Below are positions 16,956 through 26,269 of a stretch of 64,000 bases of DNA, in pieces (position 1 is the first letter of the stretch; each line of letters begins with the position of its first letter). Source of the DNA: Shewanella aquimarina. GTDB taxonomy: Bacteria > Pseudomonadota > Gammaproteobacteria > Enterobacterales > Shewanellaceae. Position numbers and translations under genes: made by a program. The stretch covers positions 1 to 64,000 of the forward strand of contig NZ_JAKIKY010000006.1 of the NCBI RefSeq assembly GCF_023349185.1, in the 5' to 3' direction. Under the pieces are notes generated by a model, which worked only from the letters and a program-made list of their open reading frames with translations, ran no database searches and was not told the origin of the DNA.

Positions 16956-16978
16956 AAAGGCGCCTCGGGCGCCTTTTT
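16956..16978 (+). terminator. terminator of nadE
   Basis: GGCGCC (16959-16964), loop TCG, GGCGCC (16968-16973), then five T. Flanking A/T pairs extend the stem. It may also act on the convergent gene at 17045. Confidence 0.88.
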
Positions 16979-17044
16979 CTTTGGTGAGATTCGCTCGACC
17001 TAATGCAAACCCCTTGCTTATCTCGTTGAGTGCTAAGGGTTGGG

Positions 17045-17506
17045 TTATCTGGTGAGCGATTCGCGAAGCTCGCGCAACCCCTCTATCAGGGCATTGGGGC
17101 ACTGGCGATAATCCAGATAGGGCAGCAGGTAGATCTGACTGTTGTTCTCTCGCTGGTGTGTAAAGGTCTTGGGCTCACTTAAAGGTGTTAAGCCCAGCTT
17201 GATGGCGCTTTGCTGGCCGCACACATAATGTTCCTTTGCCATGGGTGACAGGGCATCGGCGCCGAAACGTATCTGCTCGTCGGCTTTTAATAGCCTTTTC
17301 ATGTAGCCGCGCCAGTCTTCATCCGGTGCGCTGAGCTTGGCCATGATCACTAAGATCTTGCGCCAGTTGTTGCCATTGAGGGCGATCAGCTCATCTAGGC
17401 TGTCTGGCGTATCAAGCTGCCAGTCGTCGGCTAGTTGAGGAGGCGTAGGCAGATAAAAGCAACGTTTGGCACCATCTTGTCCTAAGGGCTTCACATTATC
17501 AGACAT
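17045..17506 (-). CDS. hypothetical protein, 153 residues
   Basis: No family is recognised. The protein is soluble and acidic, has no signal peptide and contains three cysteines (CFYLP, YVCGQQ, YRQCPN). ATG at 17506 is preferred over that at 17515 because AAGGA lies nine bases upstream of the former and directly abuts the latter. It converges on nadE and is divergent from the hydrolase at 17621. Confidence 0.75.
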   Translation of the reverse strand: MSDNVKPLGQDGAKRCFYLPTPPQLADDWQLDTPDSLDELIALNGNNWRKILVIMAKLSAPDEDWRGYMKRLLKADEQIRFGADALSPMAKEHYVCGQQSAIKLGLTPLSEPKTFTHQRENNSQIYLLPYLDYRQCPNALIEGLRELRESLTR

Positions 17507-17620
17507 ATTCTTCATTCCTTGGGCTTTGGGGCTGGAGTTTACGCAATAAAGCCGTGTATGTTAATGATTAACGGACTTGGCGCTCGTTAGCGCACACAGG
17601 GAGCCTAGCGGTTATTCGTC

Positions 17621-19129
17621 ATGAAAACATTGCTCATCCACTCGACTAAACATCTTACCATCGCCGTCACCTATGCCTGTCTCGGCATCACTATGGCCGC
17701 GCTCGCCTTTGGGATCTGGTTTTTAAATGCCCGTCCCGACCTGTCCATCTGGCATTCGACCATGCTCGAACATCAGTTTCGCCTAGATAGCGAGGTCAAG
17801 GATTTCCCCGCCTATCAGGCTTTAGAGGCCAAGCTGTTCGAAGAAGTAGAGCAAAAGATCTATCGTCGCACCCAAGGACTAGAGCAGCCGCTCAATCGTT
17901 ATTGGCATGGCAGCTTTGCCGACCCAGATAATTGGCCCCAGGCCTGGAATCGCAGTTATGAGTGGGCCAATCCTGATGCCGAGTTTGGCGTCTTGCTGCT
18001 GCATGGCATGTCAGACTCACCCTATGCCTTGTCTCACTTTGCCGAGCATTTCAGGACGCGCGCCCACCTGCTGGGGCTAAGATTACCGGGCCACGGCACC
18101 ATTCCCTCTGGCCTGGTAGAGCTCAAGTGGCAGGAGATGGCCAGGGCCGTTGAGCTGGCGAGCAAACATCTTAGCCGGCAGCTGGTTGATAAACCCATCT
18201 ATGTGGTGGCCTTCTCGACGGGGGCGGCGCTGGCGTTAAACCATGAGCTTGAGCAGCTAAGCCTGGGGCAGGGGCTTAGCTATCGCGGCATGATCTTCCT
18301 CTCGCCGGCCATAGGTCTGTCACCCGTGGCGGCCGGTGCCAAGTGGCAAGACAGGTTAGGGCGTATGCTGGGGCTGGAAAAGCTGAGCTGGAATTCGATT
18401 CAAACCGAGTACGATCCCTTTAAATACAACTCCTTTGCGGTCAATGCCGGCGATGTTGTCTATCAACTGGCCGAGCGCAATCAACAGCTGATACAGACGC
18501 TGCCCGAGGAGAAGTTGTCGGCACTTGCCGATATCCTGACCTTTCAGTCGGTGGCCGATGGCACTGTCTCGACCCAGGCGGTGGTGAGCGATCTCTATGG
18601 GCGCCTGCCCGCAAAGCAACATCAGTTGGTGCTGTTTGACATCAACCGTCAGCCCCTGAGCCTCGCCTTAGTCGCTAACGACCCGCTGGCCGCCTTGCTG
18701 CCCGCTCTCGGTTTGGATGCGCCCAGGTTTGATCTCACCCTAGTGCAAAATCGCAATGCTGAGTTGCAGCAACAGCCGCTATCAGCGCAGAAAGCGGCGT
18801 TAAGGCGTTTTGATGAGGTGGAGGCCAATCGATATCGGCCAGGTTATGAGGCTAGCCATCAGCCATTAGGGCTGGCTTGGCCCAAGGGGATCTACTCGCT
18901 CTCCCATGTGGCGCTGCCTTATCCGGCGAGTGACAGCCTGTATGGTACGGCGTTTGAGAAGGGCAGACACAGGGTGCAGATTGGCGCCGCGGCCGCCCGA
19001 GGGGAGCGCGGCGTGCTTGGGGTCTCGGCAGGTGAGGTGCTGCGGCAGAAATGGAACCCCTTCTTTCCCTATGTGCTAGACAGGGTCGATAGGTTTATCG
19101 ATGCGCGCCAAGGGGCGCTAAGCCGCTAA
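17621..19129 (+). CDS. membrane-anchored alpha/beta hydrolase
   Basis: 502 residues. One N-terminal hydrophobic helix (about 11-34) would anchor the enzyme to the inner membrane with the catalytic part in the periplasm. Hydrolase elements are the oxyanion loop LLLHGMSDSP, the nucleophile elbow VAFSTG (serine, with Ala instead of the usual first Gly), SVADGTVS (probable acid) and a histidine in LSHVALPYP. A long insert of unknown role separates the last two. Relatives are carboxylesterases or lysophospholipases. GGGAG lies about 20 bases upstream, so the translation signal is weak. Confidence 0.8.
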   Translation: MKTLLIHSTKHLTIAVTYACLGITMAALAFGIWFLNARPDLSIWHSTMLEHQFRLDSEVKDFPAYQALEAKLFEEVEQKIYRRTQGLEQPLNRYWHGSFADPDNWPQAWNRSYEWANPDAEFGVLLLHGMSDSPYALSHFAEHFRTRAHLLGLRLPGHGTIPSGLVELKWQEMARAVELASKHLSRQLVDKPIYVVAFSTGAALALNHELEQLSLGQGLSYRGMIFLSPAIGLSPVAAGAKWQDRLGRMLGLEKLSWNSIQTEYDPFKYNSFAVNAGDVVYQLAERNQQLIQTLPEEKLSALADILTFQSVADGTVSTQAVVSDLYGRLPAKQHQLVLFDINRQPLSLALVANDPLAALLPALGLDAPRFDLTLVQNRNAELQQQPLSAQKAALRRFDEVEANRYRPGYEASHQPLGLAWPKGIYSLSHVALPYPASDSLYGTAFEKGRHRVQIGAAAARGERGVLGVSAGEVLRQKWNPFFPYVLDRVDRFIDARQGALSR

Positions 19130-19259
19130 GCCGGTATGCGATTAAGTCATTAAGCCAATCGCCACTAAGCTAGTCTAGTTCGATGCGGGGCTAAGCCCTG
19201 TGAGTTAAAGGCTGGCCATTAAAGTCTATTAGTTAAAGCCTGGCGGCTTGTCGCCGATG

Positions 19260-21428
19260 TTAGCTGAACTGATCGTCGGCCGATAGCAGCGAACAGACCA
19301 CGCGATTTCGGCCATTTTCCTTAGCCTCGTAGAGGTTAAGGTCGGCCATCTTGAACCAATGATCTATGTCGCTCATATAGCCGGCATTGCTGATCACCGC
19401 GCCTATGCTAATGGTCATGCCGATCGCTTGCCGGCCCGGTACCTCAATCTGATAGGCTGCGACCTGCTCTCTAAACTGGTTCAGGTGTTGCTCTACCTGC
19501 AGGGCGTTGCATTGGGGCAGCACGAGCAAGAACTCTTCACCGCCATAGCGAGAAACGATATCCGTGTCTCGCTTAAAGAACTGCTGCATTAGCTCGGCCA
19601 GGGCAACCAGGGCTTTATCGCCCATCTGATGGCCATAGGTGTCGTTGATCTTCTTAAAGTGGTCGATATCTATGATGCAGAACGCCAATGCCGCATAGCT
19701 GCGCTTGCACATGTCGTGAATATTGGCGAAATGGTTTTCCACATAGCGCCTATTGTAGAGGTGTGTCAATTCGTCACGCTCCGCCAGCGCCTGGAGTTTA
19801 AGGTTGGCATCTTCCAGTTCTACCGTGCGTAGGGCCACTTTCTCTTCCAGCTCCAGCTGATAGCTGATCAGCTCCTGTTTACTCTTCTGAATGCTGCTGG
19901 AGAGGGCGTAGATCTCCTTGGGGGTGGTGTCAGACATCACCTCATCTTGATGTTGGGTCATGCCCCACTGGCTAAACTTCTTGGCGATGGTCTCTAGTGG
20001 TTGGGTCAGACGGTAACTGATCACCTTGATCAGTAATATGGTGATGATAAAGGCGACAAACAGCAGGCTAAAGGTAGTCAGGTATTGCTGCTCCACTTGC
20101 TTTATCAGTGGCTCGAAAGGCATCACTACATAGAGTGACCAGCCGTTTTTCAGCACATATTTAGTGTAGGCAAACTCGGGGCTTAGGCTGTCGAGCTTGC
20201 GAAAATTGATCATGTTCAGGCTGGTGCGGTAGCGCTGCCCCGAAGTAGCTACCTTAAGTGGCGTCAAGGGAGCCAGTTGTAGCGATTCCGAGGCGTATAT
20301 CACCAAGTCATTCTCGTCGGTGAGTACCATGGCCTGCTCATGATATTCACGGTTGCGTTCATCTATGCTGGCAAACTTGGTCAGGTTTAATGAGCCTTCG
20401 ATGATCCCTATGGGCGTGACGTGGTTGTCTCTGGAATAAATCGGCGCACTGATGGCGACGATGGGATCTGAGCCAAAGCCCCGGCCGAGGAAGGCTGGAG
20501 AGATAAAGGTCAGCTGATTGTAAAAGGCTTCCTGAAAATAGTGTCTGTCGCGGATGCTGAGGTCTTTGTTCTTAACCACATCCTTGTCCAGTCTAGAGAT
20601 AGGGCTGGCGGCAGAGATGAGCGCCTCATCATCGGCGATCAGCATAGAGATAAAAAACGGGTAGCTCTGGTGCAATTTAGATAACAGGCTCTGCCACTGG
20701 GCCGAATCATAGTTAGACAGGCTCAACCAGCGCGCCGCATTATCTATGGCACTGATATGCCCCTGAATAAAGCTCTCGGTGGCCTTGCCAAGGTGCGCCG
20801 CCGAGTCTTCCAGGTTGAGTTTTACATCCTTTTGCTGCTGCTCAATGGAGTTGTTGTTGAAGATCAGCGCCGAGACTAACAGCACCAAGGTCATTACCTG
20901 GGTAAAGGTGTAGGTGAGCTGGGCGTTGAAACTCTTACGCTTTTGGTTAATCAGCTTGCCTTGAATATGCAGATGATTAGGTAACATGGTGACGCAGATG
21001 GCTCCGATCGCCGTATAGAGCATGCCGTTGATCCCCTGCTTGAGGGTGATAAAGGTCATGTAGCTGTTTGGCATCTGAAACACCAGGTTGGCGTACAGAT
21101 AGAAGAGCGGCATGCCGAGCAGCAGCCAGAAGGTGATATCGGCATACAGGGTATAAAATTCCTTGCGCCGGGCATAGCCCAGCCACAGCGCCTCTAAGGG
21201 AAAGAGCAGATACATGTGCCAGCTGTCCCAGGCGAGGTGGAGGCCGGTGGCGCACAGCAGGGAGGTTAATAGGGCATACCAGGGGCCGAGGAAGATGGCC
21301 ACGATCACGAAGAAGAGGTTACCAATGATCAGCTGTTGGTTACCAAAAAGGGGAATAGGTGCCAGGTTAACCAGCAAGCCGAGTAAACCCAGTAGCACGG
21401 CAAACCCAAGGTGATTCTTATTGATCAA
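19260..21428 (-). CDS. membrane diguanylate cyclase with multi-TM and Cache-like sensor
   Basis: Makes cyclic di-GMP. 722 residues: an N-terminal block of about five to six hydrophobic segments, reminiscent of the 5TM-LYT type; a periplasmic Cache-like region (about 200-450: SIRDRHYFQEAF, VAISAPIYSR); a further membrane helix and HAMP-like linker; a coiled coil; and a GGDEF domain. The active-site motif is GGEEF (629-633). An RDTD (620-623) sits five residues before it, the standard inhibitory I-site, so product feedback is expected. The start appears to be a TTG at 21428 behind AGGGAAG. Confidence 0.9.
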   Translation of the reverse strand: MINKNHLGFAVLLGLLGLLVNLAPIPLFGNQQLIIGNLFFVIVAIFLGPWYALLTSLLCATGLHLAWDSWHMYLLFPLEALWLGYARRKEFYTLYADITFWLLLGMPLFYLYANLVFQMPNSYMTFITLKQGINGMLYTAIGAICVTMLPNHLHIQGKLINQKRKSFNAQLTYTFTQVMTLVLLVSALIFNNNSIEQQQKDVKLNLEDSAAHLGKATESFIQGHISAIDNAARWLSLSNYDSAQWQSLLSKLHQSYPFFISMLIADDEALISAASPISRLDKDVVKNKDLSIRDRHYFQEAFYNQLTFISPAFLGRGFGSDPIVAISAPIYSRDNHVTPIGIIEGSLNLTKFASIDERNREYHEQAMVLTDENDLVIYASESLQLAPLTPLKVATSGQRYRTSLNMINFRKLDSLSPEFAYTKYVLKNGWSLYVVMPFEPLIKQVEQQYLTTFSLLFVAFIITILLIKVISYRLTQPLETIAKKFSQWGMTQHQDEVMSDTTPKEIYALSSSIQKSKQELISYQLELEEKVALRTVELEDANLKLQALAERDELTHLYNRRYVENHFANIHDMCKRSYAALAFCIIDIDHFKKINDTYGHQMGDKALVALAELMQQFFKRDTDIVSRYGGEEFLLVLPQCNALQVEQHLNQFREQVAAYQIEVPGRQAIGMTISIGAVISNAGYMSDIDHWFKMADLNLYEAKENGRNRVVCSLLSADDQFS

Positions 21429-21897
21429 TTACATTCTTCCCTAATCTTTCATTGACGACGCAGATGACGCAAAAAATGCTTACAGAACTGCCACAGCGAA
21501 TGCTGTCTGCCCGAGCCCCGAATAGGCTTTATCGGCCGCATTCAGGGCTATTTTCTAGGCCTGTATCGATACTGACACGCTTAAATAGGAGTGTAAGGGA
21601 ATCCCCAGTTAAATGCTAACCAAATGTTTCTTATCACTCTTTTGTGGTTGAAGATGTTGCTTGTTCGCGTTAGGGAACGCTTTTATGCTACTCGGTATAG
21701 GTGAGATATACAGTAGTTGAGCCCCGGTAATTTGGCTTCAGTTAAAGCGTAGACTTCTGGATCGAAGTAGGCAGCAATAGGTTCTATGCAGCCATCCATC
21801 GGTGGTACCGACGATATGCCAGCCGCGCCAGTCGCGGTGTCTGCTCGTCCTTATATAGGTTTATCGGCAGAAGGTGGCCTGAGCGTTCTTTTGATAA
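21429..21897. other. 469-bp gap without a gene
   Basis: I see no convincing coding sequence, RNA gene or repeat. It separates the diguanylate cyclase from the downstream end of the accessory gene that follows and marks the edge where composition shifts from the core to the AT-rich islet. Confidence 0.5.
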
Positions 21898-22722
21898 TTA
21901 CAGACTTTCTGATGGAGAGGTAGCCTGTTCCTTACCCTCAGTTATTCTGGCACCAATGTCTTCCATTAAGTCCTTGAGTATATTTTGTGGTTGAAAATCG
22001 TTGAAATTCTCTAGCAAGGACAATGCATTAGTTAAGTAAGGCAATGCATAAGTTGGTGAGTTGGATTCTTTTGAATATTCTAGACACAAAAAAGCGAACA
22101 GCTTGATTTGAATTTCTAATCTCTTGCCGATTTTCTGAACAGGATTTTTAGTTGTCGCACGAAATAAATGTCTCAACTGCTGGTGGCGGTTTTGAACTAT
22201 TGATTCGTTATTTAAGATTGCTCTGAAGGTGGTATTGAGTCCATCGCCTATATGAACAGAATTTGAAAGACATTCATTGATGATGTCAAGTTGCGCGCTT
22301 AACATGCCACGTAACTCATTCAACTTTGCTTCTTGCTTTAAGTGAGCGACCTGCGCTTCCATTGCTTGCCGACTCAAAGCGGTTTCTTCTTTGGTCTCTT
22401 TCAGTTCTTGCCGGGTCAAGGCTAGCTCTTGCCGTGACAGGGATAGCTCATCGCGTTGCATTTTAAGTGACCAGATCAGTAGGCCAACAGTAGCAAATCC
22501 TAGAACTGGGTTAAGCACTCCCCCAACATAGTCACCGAAAGCGCCAAAGTCAGCTTGATTACCCCAGCTACCGCTGAAGTTCATGAAATAGAGCGCAAGA
22601 ATACATGCACCTAGTAGGGCAAGCAGAATGATTAACCACTTAAATGAGAAGTCTTTGTCCACATCGGGTCTGATTTGCTGTTGGATAGCGTCTTGCTCTT
22701 GCTTTGAGTGATTGGTTGTCAT
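21898..22722 (-). CDS. putative phage abortive-infection protein (PutAbiC-like)
   Basis: A membrane protein of 274 residues: two hydrophobic helices (about 28-50 and 65-85) separated by a short loop, with FGAFGDYVGGVLNPVLGF between and in the second. This fits the pattern of the putative abortive-infection family PF16872. A coiled coil follows (about 88-130) with a near-repeat LSLSRQELALTRQELKETK, then a helical cytoplasmic domain. ATG at 22722 follows GGAAGGCAC; a TTG at 22743 would add seven residues. Its composition differs from the flanking core genes and it is divergent from another small membrane protein. An anti-phage role is inferred from the family only. Confidence 0.6.
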   Translation of the reverse strand: MTTNHSKQEQDAIQQQIRPDVDKDFSFKWLIILLALLGACILALYFMNFSGSWGNQADFGAFGDYVGGVLNPVLGFATVGLLIWSLKMQRDELSLSRQELALTRQELKETKEETALSRQAMEAQVAHLKQEAKLNELRGMLSAQLDIINECLSNSVHIGDGLNTTFRAILNNESIVQNRHQQLRHLFRATTKNPVQKIGKRLEIQIKLFAFLCLEYSKESNSPTYALPYLTNALSLLENFNDFQPQNILKDLMEDIGARITEGKEQATSPSESL

Positions 22723-22933
22723 GTGCCTTCCATGGGGGGACAAAATGTATGAACATGATTCTACGATGCAGATTAGAGGATATCAAAACCTAAAAAGCCT
22801 CTGTTGTAATTAAGCCGCGCCTACTTCGTATATTATGGCAAAAGGAATTTATCGATTTAAGGGAGTTTTAACGAGTTTTAAACTCGCTTCATGGTAAAGT
22901 AAATGGGCCTGATAGGTATTATGAGGAAGCAAA

Positions 22934-23569
22934 ATGATAGGCATAGAAAAGTTGTATAACAGCGCTTGGAAAAAAATTTTAATTTTTGTCATTGTGTTTG
23001 TCTTGGTGGCTTGCTTATTTCACTTTATAAAATCTTTACAACCGTTTTTAAAAACATTGGTTGAACTCGGTCAAGTGTTGACTGCGTTAGCAGCTTTTAT
23101 TGGTGCATATGCAGCATTTAGAGGTGTTGATAGTTGGCGAAGACAATTATACAGTGCAGCCAGACTTACAAAATTAACCGACTTTAATAAGCAATTACTT
23201 ACTTATGAAGAAAAGCTTAATTCTGCTGCCGAACTATTACACATCTCGTTGCTTAAGGTTTATCTTGGTAAAAAAGAAAATGTTGCAGAGAGCACAATAG
23301 ATTTTCTAGAACGAAAAGAGAGCCAGTTGATAGGCATCATTGATAGTTTGAGAGCTGAAGCTCGAATTATTGATAAGTTATGTATGGTAGATGGCTCTGA
23401 AACAAAAGCCCAGATGTTGAGTGAGCTTGTTAGAATACTATCAAGCAAGACAAATAAATATTTAAAATGTCGAGATTACACAAAGCTGAAAGAGTACAGT
23501 GAAGAGCTATTTCAGTATTTGGGTTCTATAAAAGATATTGTCGCCAAGTACGAACAAGGTATTAATTAA
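22934..23569 (+). CDS. hypothetical two-helix membrane protein in AT-rich islet
   Basis: 211 residues, family not recognised. Two hydrophobic segments (about 14-34 and 40-62) are followed by a long helical, charged cytoplasmic part, an architecture like that of the divergent PutAbiC-like gene 190 bases away. GAGGAAG precedes the ATG. The gene is markedly AT-rich with many AAA/AAT/TTA codons, unlike the neighbouring core genes, which suggests recent acquisition. The two genes probably arrived together, though whether they function together is unknown. Confidence 0.75.
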   Translation: MIGIEKLYNSAWKKILIFVIVFVLVACLFHFIKSLQPFLKTLVELGQVLTALAAFIGAYAAFRGVDSWRRQLYSAARLTKLTDFNKQLLTYEEKLNSAAELLHISLLKVYLGKKENVAESTIDFLERKESQLIGIIDSLRAEARIIDKLCMVDGSETKAQMLSELVRILSSKTNKYLKCRDYTKLKEYSEELFQYLGSIKDIVAKYEQGIN

Positions 23570-23840
23570 TCCCTTAACCTTCCCAATTCACTAGCCAAGC
23601 CTCCATACTCAGAATGGGCACCTCAATGTAACTGAGAGTGCTTTTTATGTCTGTTAAATCTAAACCCAAAGCCTTGGCGATTGGCTTTGCCCCCTCAGCT
23701 AATTTACTTAATTATCGATGAAGGGTAGCCTTGCCAAGGCGAAGGTTTATTAAGCCGGCTTAACCATATCCAGATTTAAGGCGTGGATGGCACGTTGCTA
23801 TTGAGGCAAAGGAATGTGGAAACAGCAAATCCCAGACAGC
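23570..23840. other. 271-bp gap between the islet and tRNA-Pro
   Basis: It contains a 14-bp perfect palindrome TTAAGCCGGCTTAA (23750-23763), an inverted repeat GCCTTG-C-CAAGGC near 23728-23740 and a 24-codon open frame at 23647-23721 with no recognisable homology. No copy of the tRNA-Pro 3' end is visible, so I cannot define an attachment site. Confidence 0.4.
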
Positions 23841-23869
23841 AAAAAGCCAGCTTTTCAGCTGGCTTTTTT
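23841..23869 (-). terminator. terminator of tRNA-Pro
   Basis: The stem AAAAAGCCAGC (23841-23851) pairs with GCTGGCTTTTT around TTTTCA. Read on the minus strand it lies six bases after the tRNA and ends in a T-run. It is symmetrical enough to work in both directions. Confidence 0.88.
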
Positions 23870-23874
23870 GAATT

Positions 23875-23951
23875 TGGTCGGTATGAGAGGATTCGAACCT
23901 CCGACCCCTGACACCCCATGACAGTGCGCTACCGGGCTGCGCTACATACCG
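23875..23951 (-). tRNA. tRNA-Pro (GGG)
   Basis: A 77-nt cloverleaf on the minus strand with encoded CCA (TGG at 23875-23877 on plus). Acceptor CGGTATG/CATACCG, anticodon loop ATGGGGT (anticodon GGG) and a GGTTCGAATCC T-arm. It closely follows E. coli proL, including the U-U pair in the anticodon stem. Confidence 0.95.
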
Positions 23952-24088
23952 ATTTTATCCAAAGCAGCAAAGACTTGGGGTCTGCTTCGAACAGGCAGAA
24001 CTTTATCAAGTCGTTTGCCCCTGTGCAAGTGTTTCAGCCGTGGAGCCTGATCGACTGGCTAGTTTATAGTCGCTAGCGACTCACTACC

Positions 24089-25876
24089 CTAATGGTTATA
24101 GAAGCGTCGTCCTTCGCGCATCACCTGGATAAGCTCGGGGGCGCTGATCTTCTTGTTGCGCAGACGCTGGCTATAGTCGCGGTTATAGATACGGTATTTG
24201 CCGTGTCTATCGATCACAGTGATCTCATCTTCCTGGTAGATACCAAACACCAGATTGTCGCCGATATAGGTCCAGTTCTCGCTTTGGGGCTGCAGTATGT
24301 TGCGCCCGGCGCTGTAGTCGCTCGGCTTGTTGGTGCAGTCGAGCAGCTGAGTCATCAGGGTCGGCACCACGCCGTAGTGGCTGCTGGGGTAAGTGACTGT
24401 CTTGTCATACTCCATGCCGGGCCAGTGGATGATCAAAGGCACATGCACGTTGGCCGGTGACAGGTTGCCACGCTGGTTGTCGTTGTCGCCGGTAAAGACC
24501 TTGCCCGAGACGCCGGTGACCATCACGAAGGTGCTGTCGGGCAGGCGCTCGATAAGCCGCTGTAGCTGCTTGTCGATGAAGTTGAGCGACTGGCGATATT
24601 GGTTAAACAGTACCTTCTGCGCCGGTTTGAGTGGCGTGGCGGGTTTGACCGTCTCGATACCCAGGAAGCCGATAGGGGTATCGTAGCTGTCCGGGCTCTG
24701 CAGGTTGAGCAGGGCAAACCAAGGTTTCTCCTGCTGCATGCGCCACTGGTCGAAGCTGTCTATGGATTGAATATCGGCATCGGCCACGCCATTGGTCAGC
24801 GGCTGCAGGTGGGAGGTCAGGTCCTGATAGATGGCCTGGGGCTGAATAGTGCTTGTCTCGGGGGCGAAGCGTGCCAGGGTATAGCCCTGTTTGGCCAGCT
24901 CCTGGGTGAACACGGGTGAGCGATAGCTAAGATCGTCGGCGGCGATATAGCTGCCCTGCAAGCCATAGAGCAGGGAGAACATGCCGCTGTTGTGCATATT
25001 GCCGCCACTCAGGTGCTGCTTAAATTCGTGGTTGTGTTTGCCGTATTCATAGAGGAACGGCATGGTGTCCTTGTTGACCAGATCGGCCCTGAAGCCGTCG
25101 ATGGCGACCATCAATATGTTGATCTCAGGGTTGGCGCTGCACTGCAGCGGCGAGATCGGGTAGTTGAGGCTAGGTTGTAACTTGCTCGGGTCCTGAGGCT
25201 TGTCGCTCTTCTCTATGCCGTGGCTCTCCATGAAGGAGCGAGCGGTGGCGGGATAAGAGAGTGGGTAGGCATCATCCAGGCGGGTGATCTCCGTGATGTC
25301 GGCGGCATCGGCCCAGATATGGATCAGGTGGCTGCTGACGAAACACAGGCCGATCACTAAGACCACCTTAGGGCCGTAGTTAGACTTACGGATCTTCTCT
25401 ATCCGCTTCCACAGGAAGTTGGCGGCAGTCAGCTCGAGGATGATGATCCCCAGCGGCGTCACTATATAGGAGGTGCCCTGCAACAGGGCGTTGAGATCGG
25501 CCCAGGCAATGTCGAATACAAATGGACTAAGGTGCAGACCGTAGTCGTCGTAAATTAGGGTGTCATACAGCAAGATACACAGGCCAAGGGTGGCGGCAAA
25601 GGCCGCGAGCCCGCGCAATATCTTGGAGTAGGGCAGCAGTAGGGTGATGGGAAACAGCACCACCAGATAGACGATGAAGGCGAGGAAGCTAAAGTGGCCC
25701 AGGGTGCTGATGGCCAGATAACCCCAGCCAATCCAAGACTCGGGCGCGCCCACGGTTTCAATATAACGGACGCCGACTATCATCGCCAAGAAGCCGTTGA
25801 AGAAGGCAAACCAATGCCCCCAACTGACTAAGCGTGACACACGATCACGGCCCATCTCTTTTTTACGCTCGATCAT
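24089..25876 (-). CDS. yejM: inner-membrane sulfatase-fold protein YejM/LapC (PbgA)
   Basis: 595 residues: five N-terminal membrane helices (DUF3413, about 15-190) and a periplasmic alkaline-phosphatase/sulfatase-fold domain (MVAIDGFRADLV..., DSTFVMVTGVSGKVF). In E. coli this essential protein senses lipopolysaccharide and restrains LapB/FtsH degradation of LpxC; it is not an active hydrolase. The yejL gene lies upstream on the same strand and yejK is divergent beyond it, the same three-gene neighbourhood as in E. coli, which strengthens the assignment. Confidence 0.9.
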   Translation of the reverse strand: MIERKKEMGRDRVSRLVSWGHWFAFFNGFLAMIVGVRYIETVGAPESWIGWGYLAISTLGHFSFLAFIVYLVVLFPITLLLPYSKILRGLAAFAATLGLCILLYDTLIYDDYGLHLSPFVFDIAWADLNALLQGTSYIVTPLGIIILELTAANFLWKRIEKIRKSNYGPKVVLVIGLCFVSSHLIHIWADAADITEITRLDDAYPLSYPATARSFMESHGIEKSDKPQDPSKLQPSLNYPISPLQCSANPEINILMVAIDGFRADLVNKDTMPFLYEYGKHNHEFKQHLSGGNMHNSGMFSLLYGLQGSYIAADDLSYRSPVFTQELAKQGYTLARFAPETSTIQPQAIYQDLTSHLQPLTNGVADADIQSIDSFDQWRMQQEKPWFALLNLQSPDSYDTPIGFLGIETVKPATPLKPAQKVLFNQYRQSLNFIDKQLQRLIERLPDSTFVMVTGVSGKVFTGDNDNQRGNLSPANVHVPLIIHWPGMEYDKTVTYPSSHYGVVPTLMTQLLDCTNKPSDYSAGRNILQPQSENWTYIGDNLVFGIYQEDEITVIDRHGKYRIYNRDYSQRLRNKKISAPELIQVMREGRRFYNH

Positions 25877-25976
25877 AGGGATCCGTTATTTGTTGAAATA
25901 CTTGTCTATCTTAATTTTTTTTAAGGCGGATTGGCCAGTTTTTTGCGAACAAAAACCGCTTTTTTAGCCGTTAGTG

Positions 25977-26192
25977 TTAGCTTTTTACCGACTGGGTCAG
26001 CGCCTTGGCAAACTGCTCGGCCACTTGGGCGCGCGCTTCTTCAGGCACCTTGCGCAGCAGCAGATCTGTCACACAGTTGCCCAGCACCATGAGGCTGAGG
26101 TCGGTCGGCGCCTGGTGCTTGTCGAGTACTGCCAGGATCTCGGCGATAACGGCTTCGACCTGGGCGTTTGAATATTTAGATTGGATAGCCAT
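25977..26192 (-). CDS. yejL: YejL family small protein (DUF1414)
   Basis: A 71-residue helical protein. The ATG at 26192 gives the family start (MAIQSKYSNAQVEAVIAE); longer readings add hydrophobic residues translated from the promoter region. It lies 100 bases upstream of yejM on the same strand and is divergent from yejK. The function is unknown; conservation with yejM and yejK is the main clue. Confidence 0.88.
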   Translation of the reverse strand: MAIQSKYSNAQVEAVIAEILAVLDKHQAPTDLSLMVLGNCVTDLLLRKVPEEARAQVAEQFAKALTQSVKS

Positions 26193-26269
26193 ATTTAAAA
26201 ATTTTTTCACTTTAATTTGAAATAGCGGCATATAATAACGGATTTCTACCAACATCACTATCGAGGCTT

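Noticed and set aside
23647..23721. 24-codon open frame with ATG in the gap before tRNA-Pro
   Set aside because: No homology recognised and only a poor ribosome-binding site; could be a remnant of a lost gene but cannot be supported.
21429..23874. Integrative element with att repeats at tRNA-Pro
   Set aside because: No integrase gene and no duplicated tRNA 3' end could be found in the islet.
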